64,000 bases of DNA from Flectonema sp. DT1601 (Eukaryota > Euglenozoa > Diplonemea > Diplonemida > Diplonemidae): contig OZ025825.1 in assembly GCA_964019425.1 (NCBI GenBank), forward strand, positions 186,001-250,000. Direction: 5' to 3'. The position numbers and the translations under genes are program-made. Positions 12,817 through 23,841 of this stretch are shown in pieces. The notes beneath the pieces were generated by a model. It did not search any database and was not told the DNA's origin. It worked only from the letters and a program-made list of their open reading frames with translations. Each line of letters starts with the position of its first letter. Within the stretch, counting starts at the first letter, position 1.

Positions 12817-14465
12817 TTACATTCCAGCAAGTTTGACCAACAAACCGACACCCCATCCAGTTCCTTTTCCTTCATTAGTGACCGGGTAAGCCATGTCAAC
12901 GTGAAGCCAATTTCCTTCCCAATCTTCAAGAGCCATTGCATAAATAAAGTAACCAGCACAGCTAACCTGGGCATCACTTCTCTCTGCTACACTGTTTCTC
13001 ATGTCAGCGAATTTGGACTCAAACTGAGCTTTGTGGTACTCCGGAGCCCAGACTACAGGAAAGCATCTAATTGTCGTTAAGTTATTGTTGCTACTCAAAG
13101 TAAGAAAGGACATTCATTCAGAAAGAAAACATACTGATCACCAGATTCTTTTCCAGCAGCTAACGCACTGCTTTCGAGTTCTCCAGTGTTGCTCAGAATC
13201 GCTGCAAAGTGTTTACCTGTAGCAACACCCTGTTTTTTTATTATTGATTGTGAATACAATAATCACTTCGTACAAGGAACGGTACATACCTGTGCACCAG
13301 TAAGTGTGGCCATGTCAATAACTGTTTTTGGATTAAATTGTTTTCTTGCATAGGCGACAGCATCACAAAGAACAAGACGACCCTCAGCATCAGTGTTATT
13401 AAGTTCTATTGTTTTACCTGAAAGGCAACGGATGATATCGTCAGGGCGAACAGATTTTGAAGACACGGCATTGTCTGCCATTGCAAGTAAGCAGTGGAGA
13501 TTCTTTTTGTGTCCAAGTCTGACAGTGGCAAGAAACCCTCCTAAGATTGCTGCAGATCCACCCATGTCGTGTTTCATTCCGCACATTCCTGCACCAGATT
13601 TCATTGAAAGACCACCTGTGTCAAAAACAATTCCCTTACCCACCCAACATGAAACATCATTCTCATCTGCGCCTTCTGGTTCAAATGACAACGTCGCTAG
13701 ACATGATTCGTACTCAGCTGCTCTTCCAACACTGTAGAGTGTTTCCATTCCTTGTTCTTTGAGATCCTCACCTTTGATTAACTTACATTTTATGTTAAAC
13801 TTTTCAGCTAAAGCGACAACTAATTGAGAATAACTCTCAGTATTGAGATAGTTTGTTGGAGTGTCAACCAATCTGGCAGTCAGCTGAATGGATTCCGCGA
13901 CAATGTTTAAGTCACTGAGTAGCTTATCTGGAACCTCCTCTCCTGATGACCAGAATGCTACGTCGATCTGAGAGATGGTGGGATCGAATCCTCCATTTGA
14001 ACCTTTTAAGGTACACAGAGAGTGTCCTCTCGAAGAACCAACTCCCCAGGTCCAGAAATGTTCTGCTGAAGGTGCAGCTAAGATGAGAAGAACGTCATCT
14101 TTTACTTCAACGTTTGCCTTTACAAATTTAAAAATTTTATCAGATCTGTAAGGACTCATTGCTCTGGTGTAATTAGTTGGAACCTTTCCTACTATTAGTT
14201 CTTCAAGGTTGCCATCTCCCAATAGAGATTGTTTTCTTACTTTGTCTTTCTGAACTTTTGGAGCAATTACTTTCATTACCGAACGAACTTCTTCAGGCAA
14301 AGCATCTGAGTCCTCTATTTGTTTCAATGACTCATCAGTTCCTACCACGACAAGTGTTTTTTTTGTACCGAAATTTACATTTCTTAGTTGTTGAAAATTT
14401 ACCGTTCTGTGAAGACGCAAGCAATCACCGACAAGTTCCTTCCAAGCCAGAGGTCCTGCTGCCAT
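12817..14465 (-). CDS. Leucyl aminopeptidase, peptidase family M17
   Basis: Three exons (14465-13290, 13229-13135 and 13066-12817) give 506 residues. The catalytic domain has the M17 metal and active-site motifs: KGIVFDTGGLSMK, MKHDMGGSAA, and the signature NTDAEGRLVLCDA, followed by MATLTGAQ. Exon 2 continues GVATGKHFAAILS and exon 3 carries the C-terminal block FPVVWAPEYHK to LVKLAGM. M17 enzymes are two-metal (usually Zn or Mn) hexameric exopeptidases that release N-terminal residues, mostly in the cytosol. Both introns are under 70 nt with GTATGT donors and TAG or CAG acceptors. The leader has a CACAG acceptor 13 nt before ATG. Length and motifs look intact. Confidence 0.93.
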
Positions 14466-16444
14466 TGTTGTTTATGCTCTGTGATTAGAATAGTTACTCA
14501 TTTAGACAAGAGTTATACAAGGAAGCTGGTTTCGAGCAATAATTCATAACTTAATTCCTGACAGGGGGTGATGAATAAATAACTTGACATGGACAATCCA
14601 TTTTTGCTGATTCTACCTCTGAATTGTAGGAACCTTCCTTTTTTTTATCTTTTTTGCTGCGACCTAATTCTCATCATTACTACCAACCAGACATCTAGAA
14701 ATGATTGGCGATTTCTTGGGTTCTGAATTTCGCCTGTCTCAGATCTCAGGTTGAATCTTAGATTCTTCAAATACACAAAAGGGGGATTACTTCTTTATGT
14801 GAATTCATTGGTTTCACGGACAGAGAAAACAGAATAAGATAACCACGACAATTATTTCAATTCAATTTGTTGTCAGAGACTGTAGTAGTTTTCTTAACGA
14901 TTCATGGTATACTAGCAGTGCTTATGGAAAGCATTGCCGGGATAAAAAACCTCACGTACGACATAACTACTGCAAGAACAGTACTTTACGATTTACGATT
15001 TTTTTTTTTTTTTTTTTTTTTTTTTTGTATAGAATTATTTATCAGAAACATGAAAGGAATTGTTTTTTTTTTTTTTTTTTTTTGTTGTACCGACGAAGTC
15101 GGAGAAGAAAACTATTCAGATTAAAAACTATTATTTAATATGTTATCCATTTCCCTATACGCCAGTAATGCTGTCTGCGATCAAGAAATCTCACCTCCGA
15201 CCGATAGAGGGACTGGTATGTTGGCTCCGATTTCGTAGGCCCGTGAGGGGTTCTGGTACACTCGGGACGCCGTCAGTATTTCCCGCATTCTCTGAGCATC
15301 AGGGTCTTGAAGCTTCGATCAATAAAATATAGGCTTATCGGAATAGTTTTGTTTTCCAATCATTTTTTTTTTTTTACACGCACGCAAAAAGGTCGAATCA
15401 ATCGTAGTGAGCGAAAGAACGAAAAATCTGTTTTTTTTGTTTTTTTTTTGCTTTTTTTTCCCCTCTTTTTTTTCTTTTCAAGATTTTCCTTAAACAAGTT
15501 CGGAATGTTCGTATGGCGAGTGCCACTTCTTTGAGCTCAGAATGACTGTAATCAAATAGAATACCTTGGAAGCTCTGTTAAACAAAACTTAATTTTCGTT
15601 CTTTTTTTTTGTTAGATTTGTTAAGATGCACCAATACGTAAGTTGCGTAACCACATCCATAAATATTTGAAAGGGGGGAGAGACCTTGTCGGGCTGCACA
15701 CACAAACTTATAAGAGAATTGTTATGCCCATCGAACAACTGTACGAGGTGACGCGGTAAGAAGAGACAAATATTTATCTTAAAAAGATGACAACTGCGCT
15801 GGACAAGTTAAGGCAGTGTCGAGAGACGGCTGATAACGCCAAATCTCTAAAAAGAGAACTGCCATTCAAAAGAGTTCATAAAGCTTTTTTTGTTTTTTTG
15901 TTTTTTGTTTTTATTTCCGCAATACAATTCCGTAACAGTCAGCCGCTTCCGCAGCAAATATTCTTTTGGGATCTATTGCACAAATAAATGAGGATTCTTC
16001 AGACTCATAACTAGAACGAAACCTTATGGAACCTCCGAAATAGCAAAGAAAGAAAAGAAAAGAAAAAAGAACGAAAAAGAAAAAGGTTAAAACAAATTTC
16101 TTGTATGTATTTAGCATTTTTATCTTATTGTACAACTATTGATTTGTTTTGCGCTTTCGAAAGTCGATGAGCTGTTTGATCAAAAGAAGTACGCAAAAAA
16201 AAAAAAAAAATAGCATTGGACAAGAAACAACAAAAAAAAACAAAAATAAATTGCAAGTGGTCATCGTATAGGAACATTGAACATACCACTTGCTTAATCA
16301 TAGGGAACGAAGAAACTCAGAAAATGCTATCTCGCCGTGTCTAACAATCAAAGCGATGAATTTGCTGCTCGCAGTGTCAGCAAGATCCATCTCTATTCTA
16401 CACGCTTTTCCTGATTTTTTTTTAAAGGATAAAATCATCCCAAT

Positions 16445-16476
<32 letters not shown>

Positions 16477-16590
16477 TCCGAAAACATTTACAAAGTGAGT
16501 GCGGTTTACCTTTTTTTTTTTTAAATTTTATTTATGCATGCTCTTGAAAAAAATATGACTCCGTGAAGAAAAGTCTGGTCTAACGCTATT

Positions 16591-16709
16591 GTCGTAGGTG
16601 GGTTGAATGTTTGAATTTGTAAAATACAACTGTTTTGTATCGCGTAACATAGCGATGGTTTAACATCTGTTAAGGATACAGTGACTATGGTGATGCGTCG
16701 TAGGTGGGG
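16591..16709. repeat. Short interspersed element, short form, copy C
   Basis: A 94 bp element (16603-16696) sits between direct repeats GTCGTAGGTGGG (16591-16602) and GTCGTAGGTGGGG (16697-16709). It is the most diverged copy but has the clearest folding: outer TGTA/TACA (16618-16621 with 16677-16680), ATACAA/TTGTAT (16624-16629 with 16635-16640), CGC/GCG (16641-16643 with 16652-16654) and TTAACA/TGTTAA (16660-16665 with 16668-16673). It lacks the about 100 bp extension of copies A and B. Confidence 0.7.
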
Positions 16710-16775
16710 TTCAAATGATTACTATTATTAGTAATTTTTTATTTTTTTTTAAATTTTTTTGAATTCAAAAAAAAA

Positions 16776-16777
<2 letters not shown>

Positions 16778-16807
<30 letters not shown>

Positions 16808-16843
16808 CCTTTCTTCCCTTTCCCCAAAACAACCTCAAGCGTC

Positions 16844-16881
<38 letters not shown>
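16778..16881. repeat. T-run followed by A-run (potential long hairpin)
   Basis: A run of about 28 T is followed after about 45 bases by a run of about 30 A. Transcripts from either strand could fold into an A-U hairpin. Similar paired tracts occur at 51227-51319 and in the cluster 43500-43652. Slippage growth of homopolymers is the simple explanation. Confidence 0.6.
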
Positions 16882-16883
<2 letters not shown>

Positions 16884-18880
16884 ACGAATCCTTTCGCTTT
16901 CGCCTGGAAGGTTGTCAGTTTCGCTTCAGCCGAGGGGATTAGCTGTTTGAGTTAATATAAATATATAGATTGTGTCAAAGTTAACTAGCATAAACATTTA
17001 TTAATTTATGAGACAGTTAACCAGGAAAACACTCTGCAAAGGGTGATCGATGCTATAATCACTTAAAAGCAACTTGAAATAGACTAAAATTAAAAAAAAG
17101 GATTCGTGGCAAAAAAAAAATACCGACAGTTGGTATCGATAAAATCTCATACGCGCTGTCTACAGGCTGAGCCCTGTAGGCTGTTACAAACTTAAAGGAA
17201 AATATATTTTAAAAAAAAAAAAAAAAAAGAAACCAATGCAAAAACAAAAATTAAATACCATATAACCGATTCGTAGCACACCAGTAGAATATACGTCGAA
17301 AAAAAAAGGGGATTGAAGGGATGAAACGGGAACTAAAGTTTAATTTAATACAAATTGTAATATTTAGTTAACAACCACTACTTGGTATCGAATTTGTCAA
17401 AAGAGGCAAATAAGACACTTTTTTTTTTTTTTTTTTTTTTTTTCAAAACCACACCTTTTTCAAGCCAATTCACTCAAGAGAGGCAACGCGACTAACCCTG
17501 CGAGGAGTATTGCGAAATGCGTTTAAAGTGACACATAGGTTTCTGCCAACTCATGAAATTGGAGAGAAGAAAAGAAAAAAAAAATAAACGACAAAAGAAC
17601 TAAAGGTAAACAAGCTACGAAGAGAGCAAATCGGCAAGTTAGATATTAATTCGTTAGTTAGCGAGGGGATAATTCACCGAAAGATATAAAAAAAAAAAAA
17701 AAGCGGGAAGGACGCATCATGAAACACGTCCTAACAAACACCAATAAAATCCTACAAAAAGCAGATCGAAAAAACAGGAATCGGTAAAAGCAACAGTCCT
17801 AATTGACTGATATTTGCACTAACTGATGACTACTAAGAGAGGGACTACTCCTTGAACTGTGTTCTGCTACGTTGGGGTTCAAAGCACTTACGTAAAAAAA
17901 AGTATTAAAAAAGAAAAGGTTAGCAAGACAAAAGCTTCTGAACAAACTCTTATCTTCTTACACAATAGATTGCAAAACTGAGAAAAATGATTTGCAGAAA
18001 ACAGCGTGTTTACTCGCCAACACGAACAGATGATCTTTTTTTTTTTTTTTTTTTTTTTTTCTGATATCGAAAAGCAAGGCAAGTCAATTTCAATATATAT
18101 ATTTTTTTTTTTAAAAATTATATGATTTTCATTTGCTCTGAAGCAGAGATCGTAATAAGGAGCATAAATAAACACTGAAGAGCAAGTAAAACACAAGTAT
18201 CGCTGGAATTGCTGACACCGATGCTTGTAGTACTTTGCTATGAGGAAAAACAACAAAAAAAAAAAAGAGTGCTTTGACAATGTAAGAAACATTTGTGTTA
18301 ACATTGTAGTTGCCTTGGAGGATAATGGGACAAAAGAATCCATCAAAAAAAAAAAAAAAAAAAAAATCCAGCATCTCGAGACTTAATCTCGGATTCTACC
18401 TGTCCTCAGAGTTAAACAAAAACTAACTTTACTTAAGAGGCCCCCGTAAATAATGCTATAACATTGTCAGGTTTCTACATACTTTAATTTAATCAAAATA
18501 CAAACCAGACGTACACATAATTTACCAATTCTAGAATCTGGAAGAAAGAAAAAAGGGGAGAGGGAGGGGATCGAACTATTTGATTTTTTTTTTTTTTTTT
18601 TTTTTTGAATGTGGGAATAGAGGGTGAAGGTGCTAGAGCGTGCAGGACATATGCTAAAGTAAAAACATATTCCCTTCGTTAAAACATCTGCCTTTGGTCA
18701 TTTTTTTTTTTTTTTTTTTTCCTTATTTTTTGTTCAGAAATAAGAAAAGAAGAAAGGGGTGAAAAAAGAAAAAAAGAAAAATCAGCAGAGGCTGAGCTGC
18801 AATTGAACTTCAGAACTACACCACCTCGAGACCAGATAATGTCGGCAGTCGATGAAACCGTAACTCGTCGTACAAGTATT

Positions 18881-20692
18881 CTACAGACGAGCAGTATCGT
18901 CAACGACGTATCTACCTGGACGTGTAAAATTCAAAACCATCTGATGTTTACGATTAATAGTGTAGCCTCTAATCCTTTCTGGAGCAACTAATGCTGAGTC
19001 ATCACGCTCAACGAACACCCATCCTTCATTCTTAACAGTTAAAGATTTTATAATAACTTCAGCACCATGACAAGTACTAATTACCAAAGCACCATCAAGA
19101 TTCAATTGATTAATCTTAACTTGAGCACCGTTGATAATTAAACAAGACCTTCTACTGATGTTAACCTGTTGTGGTGTTGGGAAATGCGATGGTAGCTTAC
19201 TAAGTGGAGCTACAAACCCTGGGGATAGCCATATCATGGCAGTCATTTTAGCTGAGACGCCTGACATAACTACGTCAGTAGCTGGTTCAACGTTAATACC
19301 AAGTTGAGATAAAATATTGGCATTCTGATTATAGAAATCAACTTCTGCAGTGAATGCACCCCAAGCATCAAGTCCTGAAGATGATTTCACTCTTGCCTCA
19401 GCAAGGTTATTCTTACAAGGTGAGAATGAAATCCAACGATCGAAAGATGCAAACCCAACCTTGTCATCATTATCAAGAAGCTTTGGATAATCTTCCATCA
19501 TACATTCTAATCTAGTCGGTGCTTTGAATTCATTTCGTGAGTCATTAGTATATTTCGGATTCACAAACTCAGGCATGATCCCGCTCGTCTCTGACAATAC
19601 TTTCGCATACTTTGTTACTTCTATCACAAGAGTGTTGGTGTTTCCTGGAAATTCACTCAGACCAGTCTTCGGATCAGCTATATCACCGTGTCCTTTAGTA
19701 CTTTGTAATAAAGAAGATATCTGGTTATACTCAACGTTACAAACAATCGTGTTATCAGTTTTCTTATTCTTAAGGGATGTGATACACCCGATGGCTTCAC
19801 CAGCTTTTCTTGGTACACAAACAGAAGTCATGCTGAAGTTGTTCTTCATCGCAAGTCCCAAAGTCGGTAAAACTGTGTTAAACGCCAATCCATTAGTATC
19901 TTGAAAAAAAACAATATGTTTTCTTCCTTCTCTAACCCACTTCTGTGCAATTCCTGTTTGGTGTAACAACAAGTGAACATCACCATTACCGTGAGGTTTC
20001 GTTAAGAGTTTGTATGGAGATTGAAATGCCAAATCAGCTTTGTTGTTTAACAAAGCAGGAACCTTTTCTTGTTGTACTAACTCAACTTGGTTAGGTGAAA
20101 GACCAAAGTACGCGTTGTCTTTAAATAACTTCTCAGTTTGCTCATGAGTGTCTCCAGATGTCATTATAACAAAAGGAATCTGTAATGATGAATCATCTGA
20201 AAGGTCCTGAAGAGCTTGAATCCACTCGCAGTAGTATCCTAAATATGATAATCCAGTACAGATGTTTGTTGGTAGAGCTACTTTAATACCAGAGTATCCA
20301 AGACGTTCACCTAGTCCTCCAGCAACAAGTACCATACAGAGTCCTTTGATACCATCAACACCGAGAGTTTCATATTCGGAAAACACTTTTGAAAATGACG
20401 GAAAATACATTCCATTCGGAACCTCAGGAACAACATCAGAAAGAGTATTCACATTTTGCCTACTCAATTCCAAAAAGTGTTTTGCTTTCTCAACGTAAGC
20501 TGGTAGACCTCCAGGATAGTTTCTACCAACCTTAGCAATGTCCGACAACAATAATTTCTTCTCAGCTGCGTCGGATTCTCCTACTGGCCAGCTGTCAGTC
20601 ACCCCGTTAAAATATTGATCACCCGCTTTTTGAAGCTGGGCTACTCCGAGTTTCTGCTCTGGAGACAGATCCTGAGGAATCTTTGAAGGCAT
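18881..20692 (-). CDS. USP: UDP-sugar pyrophosphorylase
   Basis: A single-exon protein of 603 residues. The nucleotide-binding loop LVAGGLGERLGYSGIKVALP is the UDP-sugar pyrophosphorylase form of the pyrophosphorylase signature, and PFVIMTSGDTHEQT plus HIVFFQDTNGLAFN are the expected catalytic-core motifs. The C-terminal about 120 residues look like a beta-helix (SCLIINGAQVKINQLNLDGA). The enzyme makes UDP-sugars from UTP and several sugar-1-phosphates in the cytosol; plants and trypanosomatids have it. The length is typical. ATG is at 20692, 14 nt after a strong polypyrimidine acceptor ending TTTTCAG (AG at 20707-20708). Neighbours give no pathway link. Confidence 0.9.
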   Translation of the reverse strand: MPSKIPQDLSPEQKLGVAQLQKAGDQYFNGVTDSWPVGESDAAEKKLLLSDIAKVGRNYPGGLPAYVEKAKHFLELSRQNVNTLSDVVPEVPNGMYFPSFSKVFSEYETLGVDGIKGLCMVLVAGGLGERLGYSGIKVALPTNICTGLSYLGYYCEWIQALQDLSDDSSLQIPFVIMTSGDTHEQTEKLFKDNAYFGLSPNQVELVQQEKVPALLNNKADLAFQSPYKLLTKPHGNGDVHLLLHQTGIAQKWVREGRKHIVFFQDTNGLAFNTVLPTLGLAMKNNFSMTSVCVPRKAGEAIGCITSLKNKKTDNTIVCNVEYNQISSLLQSTKGHGDIADPKTGLSEFPGNTNTLVIEVTKYAKVLSETSGIMPEFVNPKYTNDSRNEFKAPTRLECMMEDYPKLLDNDDKVGFASFDRWISFSPCKNNLAEARVKSSSGLDAWGAFTAEVDFYNQNANILSQLGINVEPATDVVMSGVSAKMTAMIWLSPGFVAPLSKLPSHFPTPQQVNISRRSCLIINGAQVKINQLNLDGALVISTCHGAEVIIKSLTVKNEGWVFVERDDSALVAPERIRGYTINRKHQMVLNFTRPGRYVVDDTARL

Positions 20693-21169
20693 TTTAATAA
20701 ACTACTCTGAAAACAGAAAAAAAAAAAAAATTAAAAATTTCAAAATTAATTAAAATGAAACCATTCAAGCTCAACTGTTCTTTAATATACAGGAGAAGCT
20801 TTGGAAAGACATTCGAACGATACTTCGTAAGTCAAACCAACACCGAAAACACAGCAGGTAGAACACAAAGGGGAATGGTGAATAGGAGGCAGGAACTTGG
20901 TATCCATATGCACGTCTTTAAGCAAAGAATCTCTATGTTTTTAATTACATCAGTGGAACAAAAATAAATGAAGGCGTGACAGAACTACTCAACTCAGTAA
21001 ACATAACTAATATTTTCGTGTCTTTTCAGCTCGAAATTGCTCACCCGATTAAGGGGAGGGAATCTGTAGGCCTTTTCAGGCTTTCTATTCTATTCGATCG
21101 TTTCGTTTTATTGATCACATTGCGTCAAAAATTGAAGTATCGTGCAAGCAGTCGGGGGGGAAATATTAA
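20693..21169. other. Intergenic region between phosphodiesterase and USP genes
   Basis: About 480 bp with no convincing coding frame. The part next to the USP start holds the polypyrimidine-AG acceptor on the minus strand at 20707-20735. Otherwise I see nothing specific. Confidence 0.6.
20707..20735 (-). promoter_or_regulatory. Polypyrimidine-AG splice acceptor upstream of USP
   Basis: On the minus strand a run of about 14 T is followed by CTGTTTTCAG, with only 14 nt before the ATG. No donor-bearing upstream exon is evident. It is either the acceptor of a 5'UTR intron or of spliced-leader addition. Confidence 0.5.
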
Positions 21170-23841
21170 CTAAGAACCACACGATAAAATAGCTGCCCAC
21201 TTTGCTGCATTACTCTTTAAGTTGACCAACACGGGTTCTAGCTCTTGAAGAACACCCTCAGCCACTGTTGAAAAGAAGTTTAGTCCAACGTGGTTGAGGA
21301 ATCCAAGCTGAGCCTTTGCTAACTCTTGCTTCGTTGTTCTATCAAAGCCAGGTGTAATTGCTTTGCCTTCCGCACGTTCAGAATCACCCTGAAGGTAGAA
21401 TTCCGTCGTAATTGCAATCGCCCACAGCCTGCTGATATTAAATGGTTTTGTCAAGTTTGACAGGTCCGCACATTTCAATAAAATTGCACAAATCTGTTGA
21501 TGGTTGTTTAGTGTTGTGTTGTGATTTTTTTTTTTTTTTTCCCCCCCAAAAAAAAAACAAGACATACCAACTGTCTGTGTGCCGGGTCTTCTTTGTTATA
21601 TTCTTGCCTTGATAAAGCTTTGTAAGAACCAAGGATTTCAGAGTGTTTTGCCATGTCAGTATGAAGGACATTGTGAATCATTACTTTGTAAACTTGAACA
21701 GAATCATCCTTTGAAAAGTATGAAAATATATTCGTCCCTGGGATTGACAACACAGCTATAGCGACATTGCAATGATGAACTTCCAGCACAGAACTCGCAC
21801 CGGAAGCAGACGATAATAACCCCAATGGTGTCTCCGATTTTGAATGGAATGAATTGTTCAGTCCCATGTGATCAACGTCATGAACCAATGCTGTTACAAG
21901 TAACGCAAAGGCATCCTTTTCACTTATAAGAGCCCTTACATTATAACAATACAAATAAACAAATATAGACTGCAAAACATCAAAGGCATGAACAAAATTG
22001 TGGTATGGTACCGCTCGATATTTGCTTTGAATAGTTAAAAGAAATCGAGCCATTTTTTCTTTAGAGATTCCAAACATGGTGAGGTGTCCCATAGTATCAA
22101 ATAGGTGAATAGCAAGGCGAATTATTTTTGGATAGCTGTCGCTTTTTAAACTGTAAAGATGAACGTTAAAGTCAGGTGTAATGACACTGCTTAACTCTTC
22201 AGGTTGGACCGGTACAGCAAGTGATGCAGCAGCAGCTGCCTCACTTGCAATAGTGATACCATAGCTATCCTTGCCTTGCTTAGCATCTTCCGGAACGTCT
22301 CCGTTTTGAGACGTCAATAATCGCATTGCACTCTCTCTTGATACGGTACAGAACTCTAACAGTTTTGCGTTCCACAAATGGAGACCTGAAAAAGCCGTAA
22401 AAAACTGAAGCAACTCCTCATCATCTTCAACAAACTCTCCCTTGTTTGATTTATTTATTACCTGAGCGACTGCGACTATCTCCTTGTTAGTTACTATCGG
22501 CATACAAAGAATACTCTTCGTAACAAACCCTGTGTTCGCATCAATGTCTGGATTAAAACGAGGATCACAGTAGGCATCTGGAATGTTAACTGTCTCTCCA
22601 GAGTTGCATACGAAGCTGTTTTTTTTTTTTTTGTTATTTTTCATCATGTAAGTGACAGGATTGCTTGGCAATTTCTAAAACAATAAGTAAACAGAAAACG
22701 CATACCCTGCGATTCCCTGGTTCATAGGAAGCTGAAATGTAGTGGTGCCATCAGAACCAGAAAGGAGACCTGCCTCCTTATCAAGTAGGTACAGAGTGCA
22801 ACGTTCCGCAAGAAGAAGTTTTTTACAACCATCTCTAATAACTTCAGCGACTTCTTCCCAACTGGAAAGGTCAGTTGCATTAACACGTTGAACAACATCG
22901 AGAAGGATCTCATTTTTCCGTTTTTCTCTCGTCACTTCATGGTAGTGGTATGAATTAGCAAGAAACACACCTGCGAAAGAAGAGAACACTTCAAACAGAC
23001 TGACATCTGCGGTGGTGAAACTACCATTTTGTTTATTCAAAAGTTGTGCCACTGCGATGACGGAGTCCTCGTAGAAAATCGGAGCACAGATTAGGTTTTG
23101 AGTTTTGTATCCAGTCTTGCGATCAACATTTTGATTAAATCTCGGATCTGAGTATGCATCTGCTATGTTGATGACACTACCAGTCTGTGCAACAGTTCCT
23201 GCTATGCCGTGGCCTATTGGTAGTCGGATTTCACCAGTTCCTTCAGCTATTTTAGAAACTAACTCATCCCCCTCAACAAGAAAGAAAGTACATCTATCAG
23301 CCTGTAGTAGAGAACTTGCTCCTTGAATCAACGACTTTATGAGTTTAGCATGGTCAACTTGTTGAGCAGAAATATTTAAACAAATGTCAAGGAGGAGTTT
23401 CGCAGCATTTGGAGTTTCGCTTAATCCCATGGTCGATGCAGGTCCTACTTGCTTTGTTAGAGCATTCGTTAATTTCATTCTTCTCACAACTTTCTTTGCC
23501 ATCATCTGTTCATTGTCTTCAGCTCTCCATGCTGCAGAAGATGTTACCGAGTGTTTGGGTGAAAGGGTTCCTTTTATCTTTCTGACTTGGTCTTTTTCTT
23601 CACAGCTGAAGACGTGATTTCTACTTTGAAGCATTTCCGTAACCGTTCTCAAAATGTCCTGCATAGAACCTGTTTTATCAAATGCGCCCATTCCTATTGC
23701 CCATTGCATCATCAACGAGCAGAATGAAGCTGGTCCGTTCTCTGGTTTGTCGTCGAGGATGCTCTCAAGAACAACCTCTAATCCTTTATCTAATTTAGAC
23801 GTTCGCATGTACTCGGCATCTTTAACGGGATCGAATACCAT
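21170..23841 (-). CDS. Dual-GAF 3',5'-cyclic nucleotide phosphodiesterase
   Basis: Three exons (23841-22706, 22615-21568 and 21493-21170) give about 835 residues. GAF-A lies at about 150-300 and GAF-B at about 310-450, with the cyclic-nucleotide-binding-type motifs NKQNGSFTTAD and NKSNKGEFVEDDE. The class I catalytic HD domain spans about 540-815: YHNFVHAFDVLQ, VHDVDHMGLNN, EVHHCNVAIAVL, KCADLSN, and a conserved Gln in AQLGFLNHVG. All metal-binding residues I can check are present. The layout matches trypanosomatid PDEB and animal PDE2/5/6/11, where a GAF domain binds cAMP or cGMP and activates hydrolysis. The first intron falls inside GAF-B and the second just before the KCADLSN motif. ATG (MVFDPVKDAEY) is 18 nt after a TTTTCAG acceptor. 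Near the cyclase cluster, so cAMP is the likely substrate. Confidence 0.93.

Larger units (their letters stand above)
14466..18880. other. 4.4 kb region without a recognised gene
   Basis: AT-rich DNA broken by A and T runs of 20-30 bases (for example 15000-15026, 16446-16472, 16778-16807, 16851-16881, 18353-18366). Between the runs are GC-richer islands at about 15165-15320, 15490-15560, 15620-15750, 16290-16420 and 17460-17560. Some have open frames of 20-50 codons: minus-strand DPDAQRMREILTASRVY near 15250, FDGHNNSLISLCVQPDKV near 15690, and MDLADTASSKFIALIVRH near 16350. None matches a family I know and I could not join them with convincing splice sites. One short interspersed repeat lies at 16603-16696. 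The rest is probably the 3'UTR of the pyrophosphorylase gene and the upstream region of the aminopeptidase gene. Confidence 0.5.

Noticed and set aside
15000-15124. Open frames of poly-Phe or poly-Lys over homopolymers here and at 16759, 18129, 43469, 50533, 55678 and 59462
   Set aside because: They are translations of T or A runs without believable flanking protein sequence.
22616-22705. Frame starting MPSNPVTYMMKNNKKKKN as a separate phosphodiesterase gene
   Set aside because: That stretch is the intron inside GAF-B; splicing GIAG to FVCNSGETVNIPDAY restores a standard GAF sequence.
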